This document shows, in pieces, positions 1-10,474 of a stretch of DNA of 24,853 nt. The stretch covers positions 1 through 24,853 of the forward strand of contig JALLAP010000115.1 of assembly GCA_036939355.1 (NCBI GenBank), given 5' to 3'. Within the stretch, counting starts at the first letter, position 1. Each line of letters opens with the position of its first letter. The position numbers were made by a program, and so were the translations under genes. This stretch comes from Thalassiosira profunda. Its lineage: Eukaryota > Bacillariophyta > Thalassiosirophyceae > Thalassiosirales > Thalassiosiraceae. Under the pieces are notes generated by a model that saw only the letters and a list, made by a program, of their open reading frames with translations, made no database searches and was not told the DNA's origin.

Positions 1-291
1 GCGGACGAGGAGCGTATTGTGGACGTGCAGTGGGACGACGATGCGACAACCGTCAAACTGCGGCCGGTAAAGCTTCAGGTCTTTTGCGAAGACACTCCGG
101 GCGTCTTGGCAAATATATCCAGAGCGATCACCTCCCTGGGCGTCAACATTGGCAACGTTAGCCTGAGGAAGCAGCCCAACGGACGGGGCCTGGCCCGATT
201 GGAAGTTTTGGTGGGCACGTTGGAGGCGCTGGAGAAGGTCATCGCTAACTTGAGGAAGGAGTCCGGTGTTATTTCGGTGGCAAGAAAGTGA
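1..291 (+). CDS. RelA/SpoT homologue (RSH), C-terminal ACT domain, 5' partial
   Basis: The frame is open from the first base to a TGA at 289-291, so this is the last ~96 residues of a gene that starts outside the window. It opens with ERIVDVQWDDD and continues with RPVKLQVFCEDTPGVLANI, SLGVNIGNVSLR and a final VISVARK. That order (the (D/E)R-v-(D/V)-V-x-W linker, then the beta-alpha-beta-beta-alpha-beta ACT fold with its DxPGVLA turn) is typical of the C-terminal regulatory end of long RelA/SpoT enzymes. In that family the ACT domain senses amino acids or the ribosome and controls (p)ppGpp synthesis and hydrolysis. In algae and plants RSH proteins usually act in the plastid, but the targeting part is not visible here. 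The catalytic domains are also missing, so whether it is synthetase, hydrolase or both cannot be told. An AATAA-like stretch follows the stop by about 10 bases. An ACT domain of another enzyme is less likely because of the linker. Confidence 0.85.
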   Translation, partial: ADEERIVDVQWDDDATTVKLRPVKLQVFCEDTPGVLANISRAITSLGVNIGNVSLRKQPNGRGLARLEVLVGTLEALEKVIANLRKESGVISVARK

Positions 292-576
292 ACACTTGCA
301 ATAAGGTGATAATGCAATAGTACCGCAGCTGAGAACGCGGGCGACAGCATGCAGTGCATTCTCTTCTTCGTTGGGCGGGTTGCGGTTCTGATGTGAAGAC
401 GTGCGTCTCAGATGCAAGACCGGTCATTTCGCTCAACACGACAGAGCCGCCTGATTTGCGGTATCTTCCAGTCCACACCACGCTACACGCACAAGATGGT
501 GCACTTCCGCGCCCCCCTGCTGCCGCATCAAAAGCTCACAGCATGAACCTCCGCGGCCACTAGCGACTCCAACACC

Positions 577-3500
577 ATGACGAAGGACGGCGGCGGCGGC
601 GGCGCCGGCGGGGAGGAGGAATGGGCTAGATCGTCCGCCCCCAACGCGGTGCCCGCCTCGGACGAAACCGCGACAGCCGTCGACGCCGCCTCCAACATGG
701 ATGCGGCCTCTCCCGCCGACCTCGACGAGGCGTGGGGAACCTACACTTCCGCTGAGGTGGGGAAGCTGGCGCCGCGCCGGCGGGGGTCCTCTGCCAAGGA
801 TCAGCAGCGGACATTATTGCAACACTCCACCTCGGCTCCTCTCTCGCGATGTGCGCCCGCCCGTCAGCCCTCGCAGGGACGAAGGGGCAGCGGTGGCAGC
901 CGCACCAGCCACACTGAGGGAGGGGAGGAGGACGCCCCGCGTCGGCGGATGGGCGGGGGGAGCAGGGTCCGCGCGACCGTCCTGGGGAAATCACGGGAGG
1001 AGATAGATTCATATTATGTGAATGATGACAGGCACGCGAAGGAAGACGGAGAGCTCGACGATGTGGAGGGAGATCAACCTCGGGGGCCTCGGAAACGGAC
1101 GAGCGGCGGCCAGAAACGGGGATCCCTCGTGGAATCTTTGACGGAATCCTTGAAGAGCGCCAAAGACCTTGGGGGATCGAGCCGCAAAGGTGATGCCAAC
1201 AACAAAGATGGCGGGGAGCAGGCGGACAATCTCACGCCGTCGACGGGTACCTCCCACAGCTCTCGATCGTCGAGGAGCCTGCGGCCCAAAGAGCCGGTTG
1301 AGATTGCGCAGCCCCCACTGCCTGTGGTGGAGGAAAGCAACGCGGTTGATCCTGGAACCGCCGCCGCCGACTCGGCCCAATTGGGTTGCGAAGGGGACGA
1401 GGCCGGCCGAGACAGTCTCACGAAAGAGTTCAACCAGCTCCTCGCCTCCGACGAGACCGGAAGCAACGACCGCATCCTCGTCCAACTCAAGGCCCTCGCT
1501 GCCACGCCTCCTGCCGATCGGTCCTCCTCGACGACCGTGTCTCGATTTCGTCCCAGCCTCGTCAACGACTTCCAGCAGGCGGCTGACCGGGAATCGTTCC
1601 AGCAACGGATTTCCACGTCGCACAGCACGCGTGGGTCGGAGGTGGAGGAAGCGGCCGACGAGGGGGGAGTGGACTGGCCGAGCCCCGTGTCGTCGCTGGG
1701 GTCGCCGCCGACGGTGCCGAGGGGGGAACGGATGGAGTCCTCCGGCCATGCGGGCGAGGCGGCGTTCCAGCCCATTGCGAGAGAGGACAATGCCTCTTCC
1801 GCTTCCAAGGAGGACATGGGATCGATTGGGAGGCATGGGGGCGAAGCTGGCAAAGGGAGCCCGCCACTGCATCCGTCACCAACTGGGCATGGATCCGTTG
1901 GCCAAGCCGGAGCTCGGCGTCGATCAAGCACCTACGAGGATGAGCCCTCGATGGATCACCTGGACTTTGGCGAGGACGATGACGAAAGTGATAGCCGGGA
2001 TAACTCTGGGAGGGGGGCGTTGCACGCTTCCGCCTCCTTGTTTGGGCACGCGTTGCAAAAGACAAACGAAGGGAAGCAAGTTATTCGTGATCTCAGAGCT
2101 TCGATACTGAACGGATCAGGGTTTCAGATTGATGCAGAGGAATCGCCTGTATCTTTGACCTCAAAGGAAGGGGAAGCCCCAGAACCAGCAATGTCATCCG
2201 ACCGAAAGGATCTGGCCAGGAGGAGAACATCAGGAGCGTCAGACGTGTCGTCTCTTGATTCGTATGCGTCTCCTGTCTTACGAGTGAACAAAGAGAGGAG
2301 GAGTGATTCTTTCTCATCACTCGATTCCCTCGCTTCGGCTAGCCAAGAGAATGCCCAGACGTTGGCGAGGAAGGATGCAGAGCGGTCAGAAACACTAGAC
2401 AACAAAAGGTTGGCGGAGAATGCTCCTCGAGGAGCTGATGCCCCCATTGCTGGCCGCAACGTGCACCACAGTCCAGGTGACAGCGATGAGCTGTCTTCTC
2501 GGGGGTCAGTGAGCAGCCAGCCTCTCACTCCGGATCGACGAACATCCCATCAATTGGAACGAAGGTCCAGCAGAGACAGCAGCCTAAGCTTCGGTGACTT
2601 GGATTGCGGCGACAACGCGAATCCATTTCGGGCATCCGGCCTTGCTCACGATGTAGCGCTGCACTTGGAGCACTCGACGAAAAGTTTGCATACCGCTTAC
2701 AGCTCCGATGGAATCGACCTCATCGATCCAAATGCGACCGATGAAGGGCGAGAGGACTTCGACTACGCGATGACAGCCTACACAAACGCCATCAAGTGTG
2801 GTCACTTTGATTTTGATAGCGATACGACCTTCGACGAAAGTGCAGCATGGGAAGGCGATGACGAAGTGCTTGTCGCTCGGGCATACATGGGACTGGGCTT
2901 TGCGAGGCAAATCAAGGGAGAGCTGGAAAGCTCATTGGACGCGTACACCAAAGCCTTGAACGTATGCGAGGAGGACGATCCCATGACTGCTTCGATCCAA
3001 TACACAATTGGCAATGTTCTGATTGAAATGCAACGTCAGGTGGAGGCCGTGGATCATTTGACAAAGGCCCTCCAGCTGTTCAAGCAACAGGACCCAGCAT
3101 CTGATGGTGGCGTGAGGGAATCCATATTGAGCACGGAAGGCATGATCTTCAGCGTTCTAGGAGAGGCCAACCGCGCCCTTGACTGTTTTCAGAAAGCTAC
3201 CATGACGTTCCAAAGCTCCAACCTGTCGTCTGCGCTGAATCTCAAGTTCGCGGGAGTGATGCACGAGCTTGGAAGCATCTTGAGCCAGCAAGGACAATAC
3301 GAAGCCTCGGCTACCTGCTTCAACTTTGGGCTTGAGATCAGGAAAGCGCTCCTTGGCGACTCGTTCCTTGTTGCTCGCACGCACTACAGTCTGGGCGTCA
3401 CAAAAGCAGCACTGGAGCTGCACTCCAACTCGGACGTCACATCTGTTGGGCACCTCGAGGAAGCGCTCCAAATCTGCCGGGAACAGTTTGACGGCGATGA

Positions 3501-4991
3501 GCACGTGCAGTCAGCAATAATTATCCACGCGTTGGGCGTCCTGCACGAGAGGAGAGGGGACTTCCTTACTGCGTCTCGTTGGTTCGCCAAGGAGCTCAAG
3601 ATGCGAAAGTTGTTGTTTGGAGAGGGTGAGCACATGTTGAGTTATTTATCGCTGGTTTCTATTGCCGCGTCTCATCTCCTTGTTGCTTATTTCGTTGTTC
3701 CAGACCACAAGTCCGTAGCCTCCATCAGTTCCGATCTCGGAACGTGTTATTACAACTCGGGCAAGTACGATCTTGCGATATCCACATTCGAGGATGGACT
3801 GAGATACGTGTTGCTGGAACCGGACGGGAATCCAAACGAAGTTGCAGAGGCACTGTACAAAATTGCTAGCTGCCATGACAGCCTCTGCAACTACGACGAA
3901 GGTATGCTCGTGACCTGACTGTATGCTTGTCGTATAACTGCCACTGCCTCGCTTACAAACGCTCTACACTATTAGCGCTCGAGAGGTTCCACGAGGTGAA
4001 GAAGCTAAGGGAGTCTCTCGTTGGAACGGAAAGCAGCCAAGTGATTCAGACCATGCTGCGTATCGGCAACCTTCAACTTTGCAAAGGCGAGGTAAAGAAA
4101 GCTCTTGACTGTTTCAGCGAGATATTGGACATTGGATACGCGAGCGACTCTGTCAATGCCGTGGAAGTTGCAAATGCTCTCTACGGCAGAGGATGCGCTC
4201 AATTGTGCGGCTTTCATTTGACGGACGCGATGAAATCATTCACCGAGTCGCTGAACTGGAAACTGGCGGCGCTGGGCGAGAACGATCCGGGTCTCGCTTG
4301 TATCTTCTATCAGATGGCACACGTCCATCTCGAACAATCCCAGCCCGAGGAAGCCATCACATGCTTTGAGGAATACTCGAGACTTCAGAAGCTGGAACCG
4401 CAGAGAAATCTTCACGACAATGCTGAGATTTGCTACGCGGAGGGCATCATGGCCAAGTTGAAGGGAAGGCAGGACCTCGCACTATCATTCTACAACCAGG
4501 CGCTGGCCATGTTTGACACGTTGTTCGATGGCGGCGACCACGAAAAGATCGCAACTCTTCACTTTGACATTGGTTGTGCGCACGCAGCCCTGAACAAGCC
4601 AGACGCTGCTCTAAGACACTTCCGCACTTGCCTTCTCCAGAGGAAGAAACTGCTCGGTGGTCACGTGGATGATTGCTATGGTGCCGCCGTGGCGCAATGT
4701 CTCTTCAAGCTTGGCTCGCTCAGCTCGACGCAACAAAAGTACGACGACGCCAAACAACTGTTCGAGGAGTACATACGGATCCGCGCTGACGGAGAAGGCG
4801 ACCCCGACGAAGAAATGGCGCAAGCGCTGACGCTGATGGGGGACTCGCAGAAGGAGACGGGCGAAAAGTCCAAGGCCCAGATCAATTGGATGTCGGCTAC
4901 GGAAATCTATCAACAGCTGGGCTACCCCGACAATCATCCGAAGCTGTCCAAGCTTCGAACGAGGCAAAGGGCTAGCTCGTCTCAAGCGTAA
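577..4991 (+). CDS. Large TPR-repeat protein (kinesin-light-chain-like repeats), 3 exons
   Basis: Exons are 577-3625, 3704-3901 and 3976-4991, giving 1420 residues. ATG 577 has a good context (aacaccATGa). Residues 1 to ~720 are Ser/Asp/Glu/Arg-rich, low-complexity and probably disordered, with a repeated SSLDSxAS motif near residue 560-590. From ~725 to ~1390 runs an array of TPR helices, with repeat cores such as AYMGLGFARQIKGELESSL, ALHELG-type helices and KLLFGEDHKSVASISSDLG of the kinesin-light-chain class. Intron 1 (78 nt, gtgagc...ttccag) is a multiple of three and has no stop, so an ORF call would read through it. Splicing joins LLFGE to DHKSVA, which is the canonical TPR loop. Intron 2 (74 nt, gtatgc...attag) contains stops; splicing joins NYDE to ALERFHEV. 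The role is probably as a protein-binding scaffold; no enzymatic domain is seen. The gene ends 195 nt from the convergent F-box-like gene. Confidence 0.88.
3626..3703 (+). other. Stopless 3n intron inside the TPR gene
   Basis: This 78-nt interval begins GTGAGC and ends with a pyrimidine-rich tract and CAG. It divides by three and is open in the coding frame, so splicing and retention both keep the reading frame. Removing it restores the regular TPR sequence GEDHKSVAS. Keeping it would insert 26 mostly hydrophobic residues (including SLVSIAASHLLVAYFVV). It is read as an intron because the insert breaks a repeat at a position where related TPR proteins have a tight loop. Confidence 0.85.
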
Positions 4992-5082
4992 TGTTCTAGT
5001 AGGTAGCATTTACAACTTCACCCGACTGCTAGAGAAGCGTCTATCGCCTCGCTCGAGCTCTTGACACTCATGACGATCGTGG

Positions 5083-5104
5083 GACCTGCATGACCTGCAT
5101 GACC
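5083..5104. repeat. Short tandem repeat, 9-bp unit GACCTGCAT
   Basis: There are two full copies and a partial third copy of GACCTGCAT in the 195-nt spacer between the convergent TPR and F-box-like genes. A further CGCATGCATCGCAT follows at about 5111-5124. It lies in the 3' flank of both genes. No function can be assigned, and it may be a chance microrepeat. Confidence 0.6.
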
Positions 5105-5186
5105 ACCCTCCGCATGCATCGCATTTGTCGGTCATATCCGCAACCTAAGTCTACAAGATGAGCAGCATGCAAAGGAGCACCCAGGT

Positions 5187-6347
5187 TCACTGCATATTAT
5201 CGTCGGCAAGCAGCCGTAACATTGCACAGCCGGACATTCGTTCGCGGCATGGTCTGCAAGTTTGATTGCTGTCTGTGCGAGTGCTGACCCAATAACAGTC
5301 ATCGCACTTCTGTTCTCCACATTCATCACAGGTTTTCATGAAATCCGGTTCGCACTTTGAGCAACAGACCACGTGGCATTGATGCTGACTGCACTCCACC
5401 GTCGACCGGCAGCCAGAACAGTTTGTCGTTTCGCAGGCATCACACCAATCAAAGGACAAGCACTTGGTGCTGCAATAATTTTTTTCGCAGCTGTCGCAGT
5501 AATCGAGCGGTTCCCAATCATCGTTGCACCTCTCGCAATACATGGCTAAGCACTGATAGCAGGTGTAGTCTTGGAAACCACCTCCCATATTCCGAAAGTG
5601 TCCAAACCAAGCGGAGTAGCAAACACAAGGATCCTCAGAGCATTCATTGCAACGGCGCATGCGACGGGGCCCACCGGGATTGCGGCAATTTTCCTTCGCA
5701 CACGGGTGGGATTTGTCATAGAGGTGTTGTGCATAATTGCGGTGGAACAAAGCGAGGGGCTCGCTCAGCGCCGCCCTCCATTTGTGCGGCAACGCCAAAT
5801 ACCTCAATGCATTCCCCTCGGCATCGATAATGCTTTGCAGGACCGAGGTGACAATTGCAATCGATAGGACGCCACCTTCGACTTCTGGGTCTTCGATTTC
5901 TGGGACCTTTACAAACTGTCCCACCAAGCTCAGATCGATGAATTGCAGCACCATCGAACCCCGAAGGGGCTCCAATCCCCGGCCGGTGATATTCAGACAA
6001 TTCGCCAGCTTGAGTTTGTGGAGGGTGTTCCCCGCATCCAGGATCGCCAGCACCGCCCCGAGATCATCGTCGGATAACCGCACCGCCATATCCTCCTCTA
6101 TCTCCTCAAAGTCAAGAGTATTGCAACTCCCCGGAGGCACCACCGCCTGGCTAGCGGATGATATCCCTTCATTGCAACGACGCCTTCCCCAGGACGGCGA
6201 CGGGGCCGTGAGGGCCACGGAAAATAGCAACCGAGAAGGAAGAGCGAGATACTCGCCGACCGAGGCGAGGACGCCGTCGGGAATGGAGGAGAACCCCACG
6301 TCGGCGGACAATTTTTGTCGCTTGTTGCTGCTGCTCGACGACTCCAT
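5187..6347 (-). CDS. F-box-like / LRR-like protein with Cys-rich zinc-binding C-terminus
   Basis: A single exon of 386 residues starting at ATG 6347 (MESSSSSNKRQKL). Residues ~18-50 (SIPDGVLASVGEYLALPSRL) resemble an F-box-type helical segment. Residues ~85-145 hold a short leucine-rich segment with LHKLKLANCLNITGRGLEPL and MVLQFIDLSLV. From about residue 215 to 370 there are many closely spaced CxxC, CxxxC and HxxxC pairs (for example CYQCLAMYCERC, YCDSCEKNYC, TCDECGEQKCDDC), a pattern suggesting serial zinc knuckles like B-box or treble-clef modules. I recall this exact order (F-box-like, NITGxGLEPLRGS, then Cys ladder) from large families of hypothetical proteins in Thalassiosira-type diatoms. 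By analogy it could be a substrate adaptor of an SCF-type ubiquitin ligase, but that is inference. An N-terminal KRQK may be a nuclear signal. It diverges from the ankyrin gene over a 332-nt gap. Confidence 0.85.
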   Translation of the reverse strand: MESSSSSNKRQKLSADVGFSSIPDGVLASVGEYLALPSRLLFSVALTAPSPSWGRRRCNEGISSASQAVVPPGSCNTLDFEEIEEDMAVRLSDDDLGAVLAILDAGNTLHKLKLANCLNITGRGLEPLRGSMVLQFIDLSLVGQFVKVPEIEDPEVEGGVLSIAIVTSVLQSIIDAEGNALRYLALPHKWRAALSEPLALFHRNYAQHLYDKSHPCAKENCRNPGGPRRMRRCNECSEDPCVCYSAWFGHFRNMGGGFQDYTCYQCLAMYCERCNDDWEPLDYCDSCEKNYCSTKCLSFDWCDACETTNCSGCRSTVECSQHQCHVVCCSKCEPDFMKTCDECGEQKCDDCYWVSTRTDSNQTCRPCRERMSGCAMLRLLADDNMQ

Positions 6348-6679
6348 CTCGCGTGCACCCTATTCTACTTTGTTCCTCCCAAACCCAAACTTCCAGAGCC
6401 AAGCGCGACGCGCGAAATAAATCAGACCCAATAATTACCCGTCAGGGGAGAGAGGCCGTCCCCCCTAACCTTCTTGTCACAATCGAGGGGAGGATCAGAT
6501 ACCTAGGGCATCTTGCGGTGCCTCCTGAATGGAGTTGGAGCAGGTTGAGGGAGCTCAATCAATCGTAGCTATTTACGTACTTACCATCGCTCCCTAGATA
6601 CCCTATCCCCATCCGTCCCCGCCTGCCCAAGCTAGATATCGTAGAGCCCCCCCCTCCTGTACCACGCTCCGCTGCAGCC
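6348..6679. other. Divergent intergenic region, F-box-like gene / ankyrin gene
   Basis: These 332 nt separate two oppositely transcribed starts and must hold both promoters. The sequence has pyrimidine-rich patches on the right side (including a run of eight C at about 6646-6653). I see no convincing TATA box, tRNA, inverted repeat or extra coding exon. Short open frames here have no recognisable content. Confidence 0.6.
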
Positions 6680-8047
6680 ATGATGAACCTTCCTACACGC
6701 CCGGGGCCCGCCAGCCCGCCGGAATGGGATAGGTTGCTTTCCGCTTCACAGAAGAATAATGTACGGGGAACGCCCGCCGCCAACCAATTGAGCTGATGTG
6801 TGGTCCAATGCGTCTCACTCCATTCTTTCCGTGCTTATCCCGCAGGCCGACGAAGTGCGGCGCCTCCTGGAGGAGGAGGGCGTTCCTCCCTCGCACGGCA
6901 ACGTCGTTGGCCAGACGTCGTTGCACATTGCCGCGCTCTGGGGCAGCGGTGAGGGCGTGTCACTTCTCACTGAACGACGCGCACATCATATATCATGTGC
7001 TAAATCTGATCCACTTTGCATTTTTTGCATCAGTCGAATCGATGCAGATCCTCATCGACGCGGGGGCAGACGTCAACGCTCAGAATAGCATTGCGGGGAC
7101 GGCGCCGCTGCATTGCGCCGTGAAAGGTACCCTATCCTCCTTAAAAGATACCCACTCCAGAAGATTGCAGTGCGTGCGGCTCCTACTGGAGGCAGGGGCT
7201 GACCCGAAGTTGTGCGATATGCGGGGAAGGGACGCATTCGATTCCGTCGACGACGCCATCCAAGAGGCGAGCATGAGGAAGATGGGAAGCATTGAGGACG
7301 AGATGGAGCAAATGCGTCATGCATTGAAGAGCGGAGCGTTGAACAACATGTCCCCGTTGGCCCGGTGCATCCAAGAGATTGACGCGGAGGGCGTGAAAGA
7401 GAACCTTGGCTGCGATGGAACGGACCTCTCAAAGAGTCTGCGTGCTGCTGCGGAGAAGTTCAAGTTGTTGATTGACGAAGGGAGCTGTGACAATGGGGCT
7501 GCTTCGCTCAAAGATATCATGTGAGTGTGATGCTTGGGAGGAGTTATGAAGATGGTGGGAAGGTCCTTGCTCTCACTGTTTCTTGCTGCCTCTCAGCCAC
7601 GACATACTCGACGCAGGGGCGGAGCCCAACACGGGAGAAGACACTCCTCTTCATATCATTTGCTCGGCCATTTGTTCGACTCGGCCTTCCGAGTGGGTGG
7701 CAGTTGATGTTGCTGCTGACATCGTGAAGGATTTGCTTGCGCACGGTGCCGAAGTAGGAGCGGAAACGAAAGCACTCTTGCCCGCCGCTGCCCACAGGGG
7801 ATCCTTGCAGATTGTGAAGTTTCTCACAAAGTCAGTGGGCGTCGACCCAAATGTTCGTGGGCGCCAAGGAATGACGGCTCTCATCTTCGCCGCTCGGAGG
7901 GGAAAACTTGACGTCGTTGAGCTGCTGTTGGAGGATGAATCCCTGGATGTCGACACTGCCGATGACGCAGGGAAGACAGCCATCGACTATGCTAGAGCCA
8001 ATGGCAAGGAGGAAATCGTGCAACTGCTGACTTGCAAAGCGGCGTAA
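6680..8047 (+). CDS. Ankyrin-repeat protein, 4 exons
   Basis: Exons are 6680-6760, 6846-6948, 7034-7520 and 7597-8047, giving 373 residues. There are two adjacent ATGs (6680, 6683). All three introns (85, 85 and 76 nt) are GT-AG. The joins are QKNN|ADEVRRLLEEEG (phase 0), LWGS|VESMQILIDAGADVNAQ (codon G|TC) and SLKDI|IHDILDAGAEPNTGEDTPLHI (codon AT|C); each join completes an ankyrin helix or loop. Ankyrin repeats lie at residues ~20-130, then a helical acidic stretch, then further repeats from ~220 to the end (PLHIICSA, TALIFAARRGKLDVVELLLE, TAIDYARANGKEEIVQLL). The family mediates protein-protein contacts; no catalytic or membrane segment is seen. The stop is only 70 nt from the stop of the convergent SET gene, so the 3' UTRs probably overlap. 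Confidence 0.9.
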
Positions 8048-8117
8048 CTTGGGGAAGGGATAGAGATACAATTCATAGATACAATCCATTGCAAAAGAAC
8101 GCCTGCATACTGAAACG

Positions 8118-10307
8118 TTACTCCCGTTCTTCCTTTGGTATCAGATTCATCCAGGCTTTCGGGAAGATTGCGTCCGGCAACTTCATCTCGTGCCGAAACG
8201 CATGCTTCAGAAACACATCGCTCGTGTAGTGCACATCGACAAAGCTGATGGCGTCGCGCGGGACATCCATTATCGTGTGTCGCTCTGTAATCGGCTCGAG
8301 GCCATCCGTTTCCTTCTTGGCTTCGATCTCGACCGTGTAAACATACTCGATTCTCTTGCCCTCCTTCTCATCACCCGAATCTCCCGATTCCTCCTCGGTC
8401 TCGTACCTCTCCGTGATATTGCAAAAATGAAGGTGCTTTTCGTCCGCGTCGGGTGGATCGTCCAAACTCTCCTCCCAGTCTCTCGTGAAGTACGGAATCG
8501 TCTCTGGCTCAAAAAGATACGCCGTCTCGTGATTGACGTTGACTTGACACTTCATTTCCACATTGTGAGGATACGGTTCTGCCTTTTGCTCTTCCATTGT
8601 TCTGAGCGCAGAGTGCGTATCTTGGTTGAGCGCACCTGCTCTGACGTAGCCCAATTTGCCATTGTTGTGTTCCGACAAGTCTGTCCACAAGGTCAGGTTG
8701 TTGTAATCGCTTTCTGCCGATATTGGCTTCCAATTCTTCACGTGTTCATCCCATGCTCGTTGCCATTCGTCGCCGTAGTTGATTAGCACTTCTTCACCCG
8801 GTTGAATGTCTCTGAGAGCGATGAACTCCAGCATGAGCCCACTCGTCCACTGCTCCTCCAAGAATTCAATCGGTTTGCTCAGCCAATCTTCGTGGTGGTA
8901 AAAGTCAAAGTCGGTCGCCCATCGAAGCTCGGCGTTGTACTCCGTCGAGTGGTGATTGATGTACGCCACGTTGGAGCTGTACGGGAAGAGCAGCAGCGTC
9001 GAGCTGGGGTGCCCAAAACAGTAGTTGAGGATGATCTGCTTCAGCATCAGATGCTCCTCGTCCCTCACGATGTTGCCCCGACTCCCGATCGTCTCGTTGT
9101 ACATGTTTGCGGCCGCCTTGTCGGCAATGTGGACCACCGGCGCCGGCGCGACAAGCCCTCCCTTTGCAATGAACCGTGTGGCAAAGGCACCCCGACCAGC
9201 GTGGGGTATGCTCGACAGTTTGGGCATGATGTTGTCCTGGCACTTCCCATGCTTCTCGAGATAATCTACCGATCTGATGCTGTTCTCCTTCTCAATCGCC
9301 TGGATGTCCCCGTGAATGGCGCGAATCGCATCCTTGTGATCGTCCGGCAGAGCCTGCCGCTCGCGGCTGGCATACGAGAAGTTTTTGACGACGTCCCACA
9401 AATCCCGCTGAACGTCGTCGTCGAGGGACATTTTGTCCTCCACCAAATCGGCCGGGTTCTCGCTCCCGACGAGCAATTTGCCATACTCCTTCAGAAACGC
9501 CTGCGCCTTCTCGAAGCTGTCTTTGATGGGCACCAACTCGAAAATGCCCTCCCGGGAGAGGAACCAATTCGGCCCGTAATCCACGTACAGTTCGGATCCG
9601 GCCTCGATGTCTCTCACGGCGGTGGACGACCGGTTGAACCAAGGAGTGCTCGCCCCTGCCCCCGGGTCCGTGTAACGATCCAACCCGGCATTATCATAAG
9701 TGGCCTCGTGCTCGTGCACATTGAGCAGCCGAAAGTGGCAGTTGGGCGCGGCTGCCATTCGATACGCACAGATGGAAAGGGGAGGGGAATGTTGATAATG
9801 CACGTGCACACATTGATATCATATGCACAAATCAGATTCATTCCTCACCGCCAAACCCAGTGACAGTCACCGACACATCCTCCGCCTCGCTGTCCATCCC
9901 AATGTCCGGCGCGTTCCAATCGTAGTTCGTCAGAGGCCAGTGGTAATCCCCCTCGTGCTTCGACACGCCCCCCGACGCGGGGGAGTTGTGCCAATCGTGA
10001 TCGACGGTGGGGAAGGCCGCGTCGCCGACGCGGCCGATCATTTCGTTCTCCTTGAAGGAGGTGCCGGCGAAGACGCCGAGGCCGGCTACGGGGAGAGGAG
10101 GGAGGGGTGGTGGTGAGGTTTGCAATTGCTTTGGGCCAGGATCAATAGAGACGTTGCATGAACCTTACCGTTGGGGATGGTCGACTCGGCCAAGTAAAGT
10201 TGGCAGGGGCCCGCGTCCTCCGGCGCCTCCGACGCCGCCAGGCGCGCCATTGCGAGGCAGGCGCACGCCGCCGCCGACCGCCGGAGGCTGAGAGATGGGG
10301 GCGCCAT
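8118..10307 (-). CDS. Tandem SET-domain protein, 3 exons
   Basis: Exons on the minus strand are 10307-10169, 10085-9849 and 9751-8118, giving 669 residues. Introns are 83 nt (gtaagg...gtag) and 97 nt (gtgagg...ggcag). Splicing creates AESTIPNAGLGVFAG and VTGFGAAPNCHFRLLNV. The first SET domain spans ~40-180: the IPxAGLGVFA opening, ANCH/PNCH in place of the usual NHSC, and ELYVDYG with the catalytic-type Tyr. The second spans ~300-450: SIPHAGRGAFATR, YINHHS, PGEEVLINYGDEW. SET domains transfer methyl groups from S-adenosylmethionine to lysines on histones or other proteins. The N-terminus (LRRSAAACACLAMARLAASEA) looks like a hydrophobic signal or targeting segment, which would be odd for a histone enzyme. 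The C-terminal part (VDVHYTSDVFLKHAFRHEMKLPD) matches my memory of diatom SET proteins. Residues after ~455 have no recognised domain. ATG 10307 is the first ATG in an open frame. Confidence 0.88.
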
Positions 10308-10323
10308 GCCTGAGAGGTGGCGT

Positions 10324-10344
10324 GGGCGTGGGCGTGGGAGTGGG
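10324..10344 (+). promoter_or_regulatory. Predicted G-quadruplex motif in divergent promoter
   Basis: Four GGG runs at 10324-10326, 10330-10332, 10336-10338 and 10342-10344 are separated by three-base loops (cgt, cgt, agt), fitting the G3N1-7 consensus exactly. The site lies 17 nt upstream of the SET-gene ATG (on the opposite strand) and 131 nt upstream of the MYND-gene ATG. It could influence either promoter or the SET-gene 5' UTR, where it would appear as the C-rich strand of the transcript. Folding is inferred from sequence only. Confidence 0.6.
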
Positions 10345-10374
10345 AGCGCGGAGCGCGGAGCGAGCGCGGCGTGT

Positions 10375-10409
10375 GGGTGTGGGTGGTGGGCTGTGGTGGG
10401 TGGGGTGGG
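10375..10409 (+). promoter_or_regulatory. Second predicted G-quadruplex motif, same promoter
   Basis: There are GGG runs at 10375, 10381, 10388, 10398, 10402 (four G) and 10407 on the plus strand, in a stretch of only G, T and a single C. The first four fit loops of 3, 4 and 7 nt; the later runs give tighter alternatives. With the site at 10324-10344 it makes most of the 167-nt SET/MYND gap strongly G-skewed on one strand. It would be in the 5' flank or 5' UTR of the MYND gene. Confidence 0.5.
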
Positions 10410-10474
10410 CGAGACGGAGCGACGCACTCAAAAGATCTCAATCAACCTCAACTCAAACTTCCCGCGCATGTACC

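Noticed and set aside
1..291. Bacterial contamination, suggested by the RelA/SpoT-like ACT end
   Set aside because: Algal RSH proteins are bacterial-type in sequence, and the following gene on the same contig has introns.
1009..1931. Two long minus-strand frames opposite the TPR gene N-terminus
   Set aside because: GC-rich low-complexity coding DNA often stays open in other frames; the products are Arg/Pro/Ser-rich with no recognisable domain.
8802..9863. 353-codon plus-strand open frame opposite the SET gene
   Set aside because: It covers the SET gene and runs across its intron; the minus strand has clear SET motifs, and the plus reading has none.
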